A stretch of 64,000 bases of DNA. It comes from Kurthia populi. Its GTDB lineage: Bacteria; Bacillota; Bacilli; Bacillales_A; Planococcaceae. The DNA lies in assembly GCF_042686175.1 (NCBI RefSeq), contig NZ_JBHUOR010000018.1, positions 40,861 through 104,860 of the forward strand. The letters run 5' to 3'. Of the stretch, positions 14,031 to 22,223 are shown piece by piece (within the stretch, counting starts at the first letter, position 1; the number at the start of each line of letters is the position of its first letter). The position numbers and the translations under genes were made by a program. Below the pieces are notes generated by a model. The model was not told the DNA's origin, did no database searches, and worked only from the letters and a program-made list of their open reading frames with translations.

Positions 14031-14621
14031 CTATTCTGATAATTGTTTGTACAGTTCATGATTGTCATTGAATAGTTTTGTCTTTTCAACAACGTTCATT
14101 GCATTGAATTGTTCTTTTGTGATGGCAGGTGGTGTACCTTGTCCACCAGGAAGCGGATTCCCTTTGACACCCTCTTTTTCAAATAGATAAGCATCCGACT
14201 CTTTAAGCATAGCCAGTTGCTCCTCTAATCCAAGCAACTGCGAACCATCTAGCTTCACCTTTCCGATGTCAAGCAAGGCTTTTACAGCTTTCGGATTCTT
14301 CGCTTTTGCGTTGCGTAATGCATCAGATAACGCAAAATCAAAGTCCTTTTGCGCTAAGCTCTGTTGATATTCTGCGGCCGCTTCTGCATTCTGCGTTTGT
14401 AGCGCTTGAATCTGTTCCTTGAGCTTGCTACTATTAGCAGCTTCACCCTTTAATGTTTCCAGCTGTGCGTCACGATCAGTGAGTTGCTGTGTTAAATCAG
14501 CTACTTTTGACTGTTCCGCTTCAAGTGCTGTCTTTGCAACATGCGAAGCGGTATAGCCATCTACAACTTTCTGCGCCGTTTCTTCATCGATACCGAGCGC
14601 AATTAGTTCTTCTTTTGTCAT
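14031..14621 (-). CDS. Capsid scaffolding protein (GP20-like)
   Basis: The 196-residue protein has a long coiled coil (LEAEQSKVADLTQQLTDRDA through QIQALQTQNAEAAAEYQQSL), an acidic-basic helix DFALSDALRNAKAKNPKAVKALLD and a C-terminal segment near KGNPLPGGQGTPP. This is the pattern of phage minor structural GP20/scaffold proteins, which guide shell assembly and then leave. It lies immediately upstream of the capsid gene. Confidence 0.88.
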   Translation of the reverse strand: MTKEELIALGIDEETAQKVVDGYTASHVAKTALEAEQSKVADLTQQLTDRDAQLETLKGEAANSSKLKEQIQALQTQNAEAAAEYQQSLAQKDFDFALSDALRNAKAKNPKAVKALLDIGKVKLDGSQLLGLEEQLAMLKESDAYLFEKEGVKGNPLPGGQGTPPAITKEQFNAMNVVEKTKLFNDNHELYKQLSE

Positions 14622-14669
14622 GTATAAGCTCCTTTCGTGCCTTTTAACGTCTTACTTAGGACGAGTGTA

Positions 14670-14918
14670 TTATCGAACTAAATCAACGATACGAATGCCT
14701 GGCGCATGCTTATGTTGACAATTTTCATCGTATGTCGCTTGATAATATTCAATTTTCTTTTGGATATTCTCGGGCGGATTAGTAATCATCTCTGGTGCAT
14801 CAAAGCCTGGCATTTCGATTAAAACTGTTAATTCTTTATTCGCTTTTGCGCAAAAACCTGCATGAAATAATAAATCTTGCATTGTTAGTGAAGGGTATTT
14901 AACATCGTAGTTTCTCAT
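14670..14918 (-). CDS. Hypothetical phage protein
   Basis: An 82-residue protein with a good ribosome site (AAGGTGGTGAGAGA-ATG). It contains no recognised motif; FCAKANKELTVLIEMPGFDAPEMI and EYYQATYDENCQHKHAPGI are the most distinctive segments. It sits between a hairpin and the scaffold gene, in a small cluster of accessory genes inserted among head genes. Confidence 0.5.
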   Translation of the reverse strand: MRNYDVKYPSLTMQDLLFHAGFCAKANKELTVLIEMPGFDAPEMITNPPENIQKKIEYYQATYDENCQHKHAPGIRIVDLVR

Positions 14919-14939
14919 TCTCTCACCACCTTTCGAGCA

Positions 14940-14966
14940 AAATAAAAACCGCTAGAAGCGGTTAAC
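14940..14966 (-). terminator. Intrinsic terminator-like hairpin
   Basis: AACCGC-TTCTA-GCGGTT followed by TTTATTTTG on the minus strand, right after the zinc-ribbon gene. It would attenuate late transcription in the middle of the head operon unless antitermination occurs. Confidence 0.65.
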
Positions 14967-15312
14967 TAAAATTTTTAGCGCACTTTTCGCAAAAAGGACC
15001 CTTATTACTAGCTCCACTCTTCTTGCAACTCATACAAATCGGAGCCAATGTGAATACATTATCGCTATGCTCCGATTGAAGATATCCTTCTTCTGTCGTG
15101 CGATAAGTTATTTCAGATTCTTCATTATCATCCTTATTGGAGTGGGCTTCTCTACAACGCAGGCATACGATTTCAACGCCATTGCCGGTATTCCATGCAA
15201 CATGGTCGTATAATCCTGTGTGATTGCACTCCGCTTTTAACATAGCTTTGATTTCTTCTGGTGTGCCCTCGTATTCATTAATCGCATCACCTTTAATTTG
15301 TCTGTAAATCAT
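14962..15312 (-). CDS. Zinc-ribbon accessory protein
   Basis: The roughly 116-residue protein has three CxxC pairs: CLRC in the middle and CMSC...CEKC at the C-terminus (APICMSCKKSGASNKGPFCEKC), which probably bind zinc. An ATG at 15,312 is well spaced from GGAGTG; earlier ATGs are too close. The function is unknown. Its position among head genes suggests a moron-like insertion. Confidence 0.6.
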   Translation of the reverse strand: MIYRQIKGDAINEYEGTPEEIKAMLKAECNHTGLYDHVAWNTGNGVEIVCLRCREAHSNKDDNEESEITYRTTEEGYLQSEHSDNVFTLAPICMSCKKSGASNKGPFCEKCAKNFS

Positions 15313-15345
15313 TTTCATCACTCCGAAATCATTATTTTGATACAC

Positions 15346-15456
15346 CTACGTATAAAACACTTCTACAAAACGCCCTTCAATGAACATGGCGTGTAGATTA
15401 TATTTAGTTGAAACTGTTTCGATGTGTATGTCTATATTTAAGTCACGTAATGCCAT
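15346..15456 (-). CDS. 36-residue ORF sharing the tape-measure N-terminus
   Basis: ATG at 15,456, preceded by GGAGCGGGGTAT, opens 36 codons beginning MALRDLNIDIHIE and ending in VEVFYT before TAG. The tape measure begins MALRDLDIDIDLE; the first 18 bases of the two genes are identical and the next 21 are partly conserved. The remaining 23 residues have no match that I can see. It could be a small independent protein or a trace of recombination between phages. Confidence 0.5.
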   Translation of the reverse strand: MALRDLNIDIHIETVSTKYNLHAMFIEGRFVEVFYT

Positions 15457-15483
15457 ATACCCCGCTCCAATCTCACAATCTCA

Positions 15484-16386
15484 TTATTCTGCTTTATGCT
15501 CCCGATACTGCTCAAACGTCCGCTTCGCAAGCTCTTCATCTGTCTGAGCGCGTATAGATGCAACCTTATAGCCAATCATGCAACGACAGTTGATGTCCAA
15601 TGAAGGTACGCCAAAACCACTCGGAGCGGCAGCAGTGTGACCTTGAAACTCGAACAAGCCACCTTTGACCGGCACTTGTTGGCCATCTAGCACAACATGC
15701 GAATCACGTACACGCTCGTCATGCATAGACATCCACTCTTTAACCATCACAACGCCACCTTCATCCGCTCGCTCAGCTACATCTAACATGCCTTGCTCAC
15801 GTACCCTATGCGTCTCATTTCGTGCGGTGCGCACTGCTTTCTGATAATCACCGTCTAGTGTGTCGGTTAATTCATCAGCCATCTGCTCGTATGTGTAGCT
15901 TTCTTTGATACCCTTATCAACCGTTTGGTTGACCTTTTGCACGATTGTCTTGCGGTGCCGCTCCAATGTCTCTGGCAACTTCAAGTCAGCGACTTTATTT
16001 TCCTGTGCCCGCTTTGAGATTTCTTCTTTACCGATTACATGCGGAAATTCGACCATCGTTTCCTTTTGAATCGCCCATGCCATCCAGTCATAGCTGTACT
16101 CGTATGACTCCTCTAATTGCTTGCGTAAGACGTCTTGTTTCGCTTTGGACATTGTATTAATGTGTAGCAGTAAATTACGCTTGAGTGCATCGATACGCTT
16201 GTATTTGAGCATGTCAGCACGTTTCAGCTTGCCATTCTTCTCGAATCGCTTATAAATGCCGCCCATTTCCTTGAGAATGCCATTAATCATTGTTTCGTAT
16301 ATCTTTTTAATAGCCGACTCATAGTATTTCGACCGCTTCATCAGAAACTTATCCAACATAGCAGCATATTTCTTTAGGTTAATCAT
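15484..16386 (-). CDS. Minor head protein (SPP1 gp7 / Mu gpF-like)
   Basis: The 300-residue protein contains RTARNETHRVREQGMLDVA and, near the C-terminus, EWMSMHDERVRDSHVVLDGQ...FGVPSLDINCRCMIGY, the diagnostic Mu F-like head morphogenesis domain with its conserved H-D-R-R-H and NCRC motifs. Such proteins bind the portal and assist early DNA ejection. The N-terminal half is basic and helical. It overlaps the 55-codon gene upstream and follows the portal, the usual order. Confidence 0.9.
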   Translation of the reverse strand: MINLKKYAAMLDKFLMKRSKYYESAIKKIYETMINGILKEMGGIYKRFEKNGKLKRADMLKYKRIDALKRNLLLHINTMSKAKQDVLRKQLEESYEYSYDWMAWAIQKETMVEFPHVIGKEEISKRAQENKVADLKLPETLERHRKTIVQKVNQTVDKGIKESYTYEQMADELTDTLDGDYQKAVRTARNETHRVREQGMLDVAERADEGGVVMVKEWMSMHDERVRDSHVVLDGQQVPVKGGLFEFQGHTAAAPSGFGVPSLDINCRCMIGYKVASIRAQTDEELAKRTFEQYREHKAE

Positions 16387-16550
16387 ATTTCGATATGACC
16401 ATGAACTTCTACAAACACTGGTTTAGGGAAAATAAACGTTTCTTCTCCAATTGTCATTTTGACAAGTTTAGCATCGTAAATACGCGGTTTTTTCAAATCT
16501 GCTACTTGCTTAGCTAAAGCTTTCTTCATCGCCATTTCCATCGTTTTCAT
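16383..16550 (-). CDS. Small hypothetical protein overlapping portal gene
   Basis: A 55-residue protein with ATG behind AAGGAAGAATAGCA at 16,550. It starts inside the end of the portal gene and ends overlapping the next start. MKTMEMAMKKALAKQVADL is a basic helix; the rest is beta-like (VKMTIGEETFIFPKPVFVEV). The function is unknown. Confidence 0.55.
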   Translation of the reverse strand: MKTMEMAMKKALAKQVADLKKPRIYDAKLVKMTIGEETFIFPKPVFVEVHGHIEI

Positions 16551-17970
16551 TGCTATTCTTCCTTTCGATGTCAATTTGAAGCGGTTCAATATCATCCCGC
16601 TCCTGCTCAATCCGCTTCATTTCCGCTTCAGCATCTTTCACCCACGGATGATTTTCCACAATCGTCTCACGCGAGATAATGCCCTCGGACTGCACAGCCA
16701 TATCTATGACCTCTTGCTCGGTTGTGAGCAGCACTTTGTTGAACGTCATGGTCACATCACGGTAATCCAGTGTGCCACGTCCTTGTAGTTCGCAGTATTC
16801 CTGCACAAACCACAATAACTCACGAATAGATAGCTCAAAGCCTTGCTCAAGCATGGAAGCTTTAAAGTCTAGCAGTGAATATAGAAATTCTAAGGAGCGG
16901 CCGCTCGGTGCGTCTCCAATCACGTCTGGCGATGGATCTACACCTTGACCGCTCGTAATAATGTTCTTTCGTAGCATTTCCGCTTGTGCTATATAGGCAT
17001 CTGTCGGAATAGCAGCAGTTAATGTATCAATACCGCCATCGTCCTCATCCACCTTTACAGCTTTATAGCGGCGTAAATTCTCCTGGAACTCAGATAATGA
17101 GGAACCATCGTAACCTTTAAGTACGTATATAAGCTCTTGCACATCAAAGATAGTATTCTGGCCTTTCGATAGCAGTTGCTCGTACTCGTCAATAGCCACC
17201 TTGTTAAAGTGCAAGTCAGATAGTTCCCATGAATTGTTTTGGAAGCGGATGAATGGCACTTTGCCCCACGACTTACCAACCGCTCCTTCTGCATCTGTAA
17301 AATGCGGCGCTGGATTGACCTCACGTGTCACATCAAGTGTGATATCGCCACCAATGATTTCGTAGTATGTCACGATTTCATCGGTCCACAGCTCCAATTT
17401 AATGTGGTCATCAGCATAGTAATAGAAGCGGATGCCAGCAACTAACTTATCCGGATAGCGTGTATCATAAATTGGGATAAACTGCTCACCGCCTACGAGC
17501 ATGTACTTAAACTCGCCATCCTCGTCAATGTATGGGTGCAACCACTCAACGCCTTTATTGCTTGCATTGATAATCAGCTCGACGAGCGTCTTTTTCCACC
17601 GCTCCCCAATGATTTCGGTAAGTAGCGCTGTTTGCTCGTTGTTGCCTGTGTTGGAACCAAATGACATCGGCTCTCCTGCTAGATACCCAACCTTTTGGTC
17701 AACGAGTATCTTATGCATACCAGATGGAATACGTCTGTTTGTGGCGTCTGTATCAACTACTTTTACGCCATTTACATATGAGTAAATCTTGTGTTGCAAG
17801 ATATCGCTCTCATTGCGATAATAGCGCTCACCTTGCAGCATGTTGCTGTTGTCGAAGCTATCATATAGCTTTTTGACATTATCACTTTGAAGCGGCGCAT
17901 TTTGCTCAATCATACGAACAAGCTCGTCTGTATACGTGCCCGCTCCGAAGTTATACATGTTAAACATCAT
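16510..17970 (-). CDS. Portal protein (SPP1 gp6-like)
   Basis: The 486-residue protein matches the SPP1-family portal: N-terminal YDSFDNSNMLQGERYYRNESDILQ, IPSGMHKILVDQKVGYLAGEP, and a long C-terminal helix region with APSGRSLEFLYSLLDFKASMLEQGFELSIREL. The Asp/Glu-rich end (RKNSNENDGNGDEE) is typical. It forms the dodecameric DNA channel and terminase docking site. The start follows GGAGGTGTA; ATG 17,967 is equally possible. Confidence 0.93.
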   Translation of the reverse strand: MMFNMYNFGAGTYTDELVRMIEQNAPLQSDNVKKLYDSFDNSNMLQGERYYRNESDILQHKIYSYVNGVKVVDTDATNRRIPSGMHKILVDQKVGYLAGEPMSFGSNTGNNEQTALLTEIIGERWKKTLVELIINASNKGVEWLHPYIDEDGEFKYMLVGGEQFIPIYDTRYPDKLVAGIRFYYYADDHIKLELWTDEIVTYYEIIGGDITLDVTREVNPAPHFTDAEGAVGKSWGKVPFIRFQNNSWELSDLHFNKVAIDEYEQLLSKGQNTIFDVQELIYVLKGYDGSSLSEFQENLRRYKAVKVDEDDGGIDTLTAAIPTDAYIAQAEMLRKNIITSGQGVDPSPDVIGDAPSGRSLEFLYSLLDFKASMLEQGFELSIRELLWFVQEYCELQGRGTLDYRDVTMTFNKVLLTTEQEVIDMAVQSEGIISRETIVENHPWVKDAEAEMKRIEQERDDIEPLQIDIERKNSNENDGNGDEESFS

Positions 17971-17978
17971 TACACCTC

Positions 17979-19247
17979 CTACGTTAAGAAATTAGATTTA
18001 AGGTCCGTCACATCATATTTGTCTAGCCCGTACCATGCTGCTGAAAATGTGTGCGGATCTATGTTGAATTCATCGTCGATTTGTTTACCTTGCTTGTCTT
18101 TTGCATACGTGAGCGTTTTCCACTCTCGTACTGTGTTTTTGCACGAAGCGGAGCATATGATGCGCTTAAACCGCTTCATTTTCTTCGTATTCGATAACCG
18201 CGAACCTTGAAACTTCTTGGCTGGCTTCATGTTGAATCCCATCTTTTTGAAATACCGAATGGTTTTCGGCTCTGCTGAGTCAGCAATAATCCGCTCCCTG
18301 GTCTGAATAAACTCTTTTAAGTCCTCTACGGTTTCATCATCTGTCTGCTTATTTTTGTAGTACTCCCAGTAAATGAATAGCCAACGTTTTTCTACATCCA
18401 CGGCCATTCGTATTACGGCATTGTAGGACTCCTCGAAACCAAAGTCCATTCCCACAAAGTTCTGCTGCACGTTAATCTCGTCCATCATCGCAAGCACCTT
18501 GTCGTGCGGTAATACCTCAAATTGCGGCAAAACACGTGTGCCGTTAATACCAAAGCGCCCTCGGCGTGCAATGCGATACAAGTCATAGTCGTACTCTTTC
18601 ATTTCCTCCAACTGTTCCACATAGGACTCTGGGAGGAATTTGTTATCGTCTGCTGTTGAGTGATGATAGTACGTGTTATTCGTAACGATTGTCCGCTTCT
18701 CATACAGTTCTTCATCATCCAAAACAAAGCGCTCTTTTTCTTCGTCCTTGAAGAAATGCGTGTAGGACCAGTTATCTTTGCTCACTGGATTGGTTGATAA
18801 AATCATATGAAGCGGCAATGTTGGATGACGTAGACGACCTAACAGCTCCTTGAAGCCCTCATACTTAATTTCTGAGCATTCTTCTAACCAAATAAGCGAT
18901 ACATTGTTAATTGATTTGAGTTTTGCAGGCTTATCCATCCCTTTGAAGATGATTTTGCTCCCATTTGGGAATCGTACTTGCATAGGCGAAGCGGTCACTT
19001 GTATAACGTGTGCTAGGCCCATATCTTCAACAAGTTCACTGATTAGAGAGAATGTTGAATCACGATGCGTATCGTAGACCTCACGTACAACAAGCGCAGT
19101 ACGCCGCTCCTTTGTCAATTTGAGTATGATTTTTAATGCAACATGATACGACTTACTGCTACCGTAGCCGCCCACTAAAAATTGAAACTTTGTTCTCCAA
19201 AAGCCCAAAAAGGCTTTGAAATGCGGATTGACGCGTTTAATCGTCAT
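17979..19247 (-). CDS. Terminase large subunit (PBSX XtmB-like)
   Basis: The roughly 422-residue ATPase/nuclease has a Walker A variant GGYGSSKS (about residues 26-33), Walker B LIWLEECSE, and the RNase H-like nuclease motifs MDFGFEESY, IADSAEPKTI and DPHTFSAAWYGLDKY. The start is the ATG behind AGGAGTTGGTGAAG and overlaps the small subunit gene. The family is that of PBSX/SPP1-type headful packaging motors. Confidence 0.95.
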   Translation of the reverse strand: MTIKRVNPHFKAFLGFWRTKFQFLVGGYGSSKSYHVALKIILKLTKERRTALVVREVYDTHRDSTFSLISELVEDMGLAHVIQVTASPMQVRFPNGSKIIFKGMDKPAKLKSINNVSLIWLEECSEIKYEGFKELLGRLRHPTLPLHMILSTNPVSKDNWSYTHFFKDEEKERFVLDDEELYEKRTIVTNNTYYHHSTADDNKFLPESYVEQLEEMKEYDYDLYRIARRGRFGINGTRVLPQFEVLPHDKVLAMMDEINVQQNFVGMDFGFEESYNAVIRMAVDVEKRWLFIYWEYYKNKQTDDETVEDLKEFIQTRERIIADSAEPKTIRYFKKMGFNMKPAKKFQGSRLSNTKKMKRFKRIICSASCKNTVREWKTLTYAKDKQGKQIDDEFNIDPHTFSAAWYGLDKYDVTDLKSNFLT

Positions 19248-20124
19248 CTTCACCAACTCCTAAAATTTCAATTTGAATTGGTGCGATGTCGTCTTTTGTC
19301 ATGTCGGAGCGGGTTTTTTCAATATTTACGCGCTCACGTTCCACTTTAAGCTGCTTCAACTCCGCTTCTTCCAGTAGATCCATATACTTTGTAAGGAAAT
19401 CGAGTGCTTTCATCTTGTCAGCAAGCTTAACGGTCACGCCGTCTTTGCCCTCTTTGATTTCTGTCACGATAGATGTGTCTATATTCGAAGCGGATTTCAA
19501 ATGAACGTAGTTCACATCAATTTCCTTGTCCTTGAATACTTTTTTATCGTTTGCATCTCGCCCAACATATACGTCTGGAATCAAACGTTTCTCAGTGCCC
19601 CATGCCACGTAGTCTGATATATCTGCAAATGCGATATCAATCCACTTCTGCAGCACTGCGCGTGACTCAATCATGATGCCATCTGCAATGTCTTGTTTGA
19701 TTGCACTAATTTCCGCGCGTATCTTATCATTCCTCAGCAAGCGACTGCCGTTGGACATAGCCTGCATATAGTCGCAGTCATAAACCTTTTGATAGGCTTT
19801 TGTGGCATTCCAATACTTTGTGTAGTAACGACAAAAAAGCCACTGTTTATCGGTTAAATCACTGTTTTCATTACTCAGTGATTCTTCTGCGATAGACAGC
19901 CGCTCCCTAGTCGATTCTTCTGTATGTGTCTGCTTCTTTTTTGTGTGCACACCTTTTTCTTTTGTGTGCACACTTTTTTTATCCGCTTCCTCATTGGTTT
20001 TATTCCATTTGCGTGTTTTCCACGACTTCACTGTATTGATTGTGACATCGTATTTTTTAGCGATATCTTTGTACTTCATGCCATTGTCATAATCGACTTT
20101 AGCAAGTTCATATTTTTCAGCCAC
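19237..20124 (-). CDS. Terminase small subunit (PBSX XtmA-like)
   Basis: The 295-residue protein has an N-terminal helix-turn-helix (KYKDIAKKYDVTINTVKSWKTR), a Lys/His/Thr-rich linker with three VHTKEK/THTEE repeats, and the terminase_2 domain LTDKQWLFCRYYTKYWNATKA...GSRLLRNDKIRAEISAIKQ. It recognises the pac site and feeds the large subunit. The GTG start has AGGTGG ten bases upstream. The C-terminus is acidic and helical. Confidence 0.92.
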   Translation of the reverse strand: MAEKYELAKVDYDNGMKYKDIAKKYDVTINTVKSWKTRKWNKTNEEADKKSVHTKEKGVHTKKKQTHTEESTRERLSIAEESLSNENSDLTDKQWLFCRYYTKYWNATKAYQKVYDCDYMQAMSNGSRLLRNDKIRAEISAIKQDIADGIMIESRAVLQKWIDIAFADISDYVAWGTEKRLIPDVYVGRDANDKKVFKDKEIDVNYVHLKSASNIDTSIVTEIKEGKDGVTVKLADKMKALDFLTKYMDLLEEAELKQLKVERERVNIEKTRSDMTKDDIAPIQIEILGVGEDDD

Positions 20125-20213
20125 TCATGTTTCACCACCTCTTTCCTTCCTAGCGCCAGTAGTCAGCTTATCTTTACCAGCGCTCTTTTTAAATCTATAT
20201 AGACTAACTAGTT

Positions 20214-20627
20214 CTAATATTTAATCGTAACTACTGCGTATGGCTCGACTGCATAGTATTTATGCATAATTAAATCGACTACTTGCGCATCATCTACCCA
20301 CATCATGCCTGTCAAAGCGTCCTTAATGCCTTTTGCAAGGTTGTCCAAATCTGGTTTAACCGTCGGGCGTACACGATGCGCTAGCTTATCCGCCTTTAGT
20401 TGTTTACTGCCGCTCTGTTGCAACTTGTGAAACACATCGATATGCAACTCAATCGCTGAGTCAATGAGTTGCTCAGGCGCATAACGTGCAGCGCATTTTT
20501 GTACGTGCGCTTTATAAGTACGAGACTTTTTATCGTCATATGTGCGTACATGACCGTTTTGACGTGAAAAGCGTGGACGTTGTTGTGCTTGTACTGGTCC
20601 GACAATCGCGAATTTAATTTCTTTCAT
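20214..20627 (-). CDS. rusA: RusA-type Holliday junction resolvase
   Basis: The 137-residue protein has the RusA fold motifs QAQQRPRFSR near the N-terminus and RPTVKPDLDNLAKGIKDALTG...WVDDAQV, with the aspartates (KPDLDNL, WVDDAQV) that coordinate magnesium. The enzyme cuts branched DNA before packaging. It overlaps the small membrane protein gene upstream and precedes the terminase genes, a common arrangement. Confidence 0.92.
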   Translation of the reverse strand: MKEIKFAIVGPVQAQQRPRFSRQNGHVRTYDDKKSRTYKAHVQKCAARYAPEQLIDSAIELHIDVFHKLQQSGSKQLKADKLAHRVRPTVKPDLDNLAKGIKDALTGMMWVDDAQVVDLIMHKYYAVEPYAVVTIKY

Positions 20628-20808
20628 GTGCTTTATCCCTCCAATGCAATACGAAATGCAGAACCATGAGCATCATTGATAATGTGATGAACCAATGTGA
20701 AATTTCTCGTTGTTGCATCATCAAAATTAAATTAATCACCGCACTACCGACAAACATCACAAATATGAAATCTTTCATCTGACCCGCTCCTTTCTGTTTT
20801 TTAGGCAT
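20614..20808 (-). CDS. Small membrane protein
   Basis: About 54 residues from MKDFIFVMFVG (ATG 20,778, GGAGCGGGTCAG upstream), with two hydrophobic helices (VMFVGSAVINLILMM and FITLSMMLMVLHFVLHW). An upstream in-frame ATG (20,808) with AGGTGC-TTTTTATT spacing adds the basic leader MPKKQKGAGQ. Both could be used. The function is unknown; it is not in the lysis module. Confidence 0.55.
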   Translation of the reverse strand: MPKKQKGAGQMKDFIFVMFVGSAVINLILMMQQREISHWFITLSMMLMVLHFVLHWRDKAHERN

Positions 20809-20840
20809 AATAAAAAGCACCTTTTTTATAGATGCCATTT
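20806..20840 (-). promoter_or_regulatory. Hairpin carrying a ribosome site
   Basis: GCATCT-ATAAAAA-AGGTGC followed by TTTTTATTATG on the minus strand. It matches the element before the tube leader peptide (GCATCTATC...GATAGGTGC, TTTTATTATG) in sequence as well as layout, although the genes are unrelated. Confidence 0.45.
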
Positions 20841-20880
20841 GAATATCTTTTAAATCATTATGTATACCGCTCCTGGACAA

Positions 20881-20992
20881 GAAGCGGCTTGAGAGGTGCA
20901 GTCATGGGTAACCGCAGTATAGCGCCTGCTTATGCATACTGTTTATTTGATGGCGCTAGTATATGTATGTGCCGCACGTGGCGGCTTGATGA
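20881..20992. other. Structured gap upstream of RusA cluster
   Basis: No ORF is visible. TAGCGCC (20,920-20,926) pairs with GGCGCTA (20,952-20,958), and GCCGC-ACGTG-GCGGC forms a second hairpin at 20,971-20,985. It lies between the sigma-like regulator and the packaging genes, where a late promoter or pac-related site could be. Confidence 0.35.
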
Positions 20993-21664
20993 TTAGTCGC
21001 TTAACATGTTTGCCCTGAACAGCAATTGTGAGTAGTGCACAGGTAACTCTCCTTGTCGAAGCGGCCATAAATGATTGCGTGCTTGCTCACGCATGAGAAA
21101 ATNGCCCTCTTTGACTTTTGAGCGAGCACGTTGAATATATGATTGAACAGTACCTTTGCTTACTTTTAATTCATCTGCGATTTGTTGAAAACTTTTTTGT
21201 TCAACCGTATGAGCAATGTAACAAAGTCTCTCACGATGACTCCACATGCTATAAATTTTCGCCAGCTGTTTCTTTTCAGCGCTCGTCATGTGCAGCTCTT
21301 TTGTATTAATATCATACACTTGCTCTGCAATGTCTGGAATCACATCAAGTGACTCAAAAAATTGTCGCTGGTACACAGCATGTTTATCCGCTCCACGTTT
21401 TAAATCAGGGTTACGGCCACTCTCCATCCAATCCATCGCGAATACCATTGAGTTCTCCATGCTGTTGAGCACCGTTTTTTTATCAAGGAGCGGCTTATAA
21501 AAAACAGGCTCGTCACTATCTTTTAATCGTTTATCTTGTGCGGCAGCTATTTTTTGTTGAGTGCGTAAATCATTTAAACTCTGATCGTACTCCTCTAACA
21601 ACTTGTCTGCCCAGTTTTCTAATTCTTTACTTGTATATTCACGTTCTTCCATCATCGTCATCAT
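20993..21664 (-). CDS. Sigma-70-like phage regulator
   Basis: The roughly 223-residue protein has a region-4-type helix-turn-helix near residues 150-190 (MWSHRERLCYIAHTVEQKSF then QQIADELKVSKGTVQSYIQRARSKVKE). Such proteins activate late genes in Gram-positive phages, and this gene stands at the boundary of the early and late modules. One base is undetermined (position 21,103), giving an unknown residue after VKEG; all four bases give sense codons (Asn, His, Asp or Tyr). The ATG at 21,664 follows AGAGGTG. Confidence 0.75.
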   Translation of the reverse strand: MMTMMEEREYTSKELENWADKLLEEYDQSLNDLRTQQKIAAAQDKRLKDSDEPVFYKPLLDKKTVLNSMENSMVFAMDWMESGRNPDLKRGADKHAVYQRQFFESLDVIPDIAEQVYDINTKELHMTSAEKKQLAKIYSMWSHRERLCYIAHTVEQKSFQQIADELKVSKGTVQSYIQRARSKVKEGXFLMREQARNHLWPLRQGELPVHYSQLLFRANMLSD

Positions 21665-21679
21665 TACCACAGCACCTCT

Positions 21680-21883
21680 TTATTTTTGTTTGATTACACC
21701 TTTTTGTTTTGTATAGCGCGGGCGTCTGATACCCATGAGTTCCTCAATATCACGCTTTGATAAGTTTTCGTTACGCTTTTGCGGATTTTTGTTACAGTTT
21801 TCTGATTTTAGATAACGCTTTTCTGTGTTTGTATTACGTCGTAAAAGGTTGTGGCGTTTAATTTCGTCTTGTAGCGTACGCAT
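21680..21883 (-). CDS. Small basic phage protein
   Basis: A 67-residue Lys/Arg/Asn-rich protein (MRTLQDEIKRHNLLRRNTNT, then KRYLKSENCNKNPQKRNENLSKRDIEELMGIRRPRY). The ATG is behind AGGAGTG. It follows a strong terminator and precedes the sigma-like gene, so it may be the first gene of a middle transcript. It probably binds nucleic acid; no family is recognised. Confidence 0.5.
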   Translation of the reverse strand: MRTLQDEIKRHNLLRRNTNTEKRYLKSENCNKNPQKRNENLSKRDIEELMGIRRPRYTKQKGVIKQK

Positions 21884-21910
21884 TCGTTTCACTCCTTTTT
21901 CTGGCAAATA

Positions 21911-21975
21911 AAAAAGGGAGCACCAAACAAACGTATAGCCAAAAGTGACTACTGCTTGTTTGATGCTCCCTGGTT
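21911..21975 (-). terminator. Strong terminator between early and middle genes
   Basis: A stem of about 15 pairs with one mismatch (GGGAGCA...CAAACAA pairing with TTGTTTG...TGCTCCC), a 24-base loop, and TTTTTATTT on the minus strand. On the plus strand it is followed by TGGTTTTT, so it may work in both directions. Confidence 0.75.
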
Positions 21976-22028
21976 TTTCCTGGTAAGCTTCTTATTCAAT
22001 TCAATTAAATTACTTATTTCACATCTTA

Positions 22029-22205
22029 CTACAATTTTTGTGTAAAATAAACGTTATTTTGCACTATTTTGCTGTTCTGCCATACAATTTCTTGTTTACC
22101 GAACCCTGTCGAAGGGGAATCTAATCTTGTAAGGCGGCCATCGATTACAGCATATACAGCGTTTTCCTCGACTGTTTCAGTAATTGTGTGTTGTTCATTA
22201 TTCAA
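22029..22205 (-). CDS. DUF3954/YqaO-like small phage protein
   Basis: A TTG start at 22,205 behind AAGGGGAGTTACATA opens 58 codons. The core VYAVIDGRLTRLDSPSTGFG then KQEIVWQNSKI matches the short DUF3954 family (GKL...P..GYG...I.WQ.GK) found in Bacillales phages. The biochemical function of the family is unknown. Its 5' leader overlaps the promoter of a plus-strand RNA gene. Confidence 0.7.
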   Translation of the reverse strand: MNNEQHTITETVEENAVYAVIDGRLTRLDSPSTGFGKQEIVWQNSKIVQNNVYFTQKL

Positions 22206-22223
22206 TATATGTAACTCCCCTTT

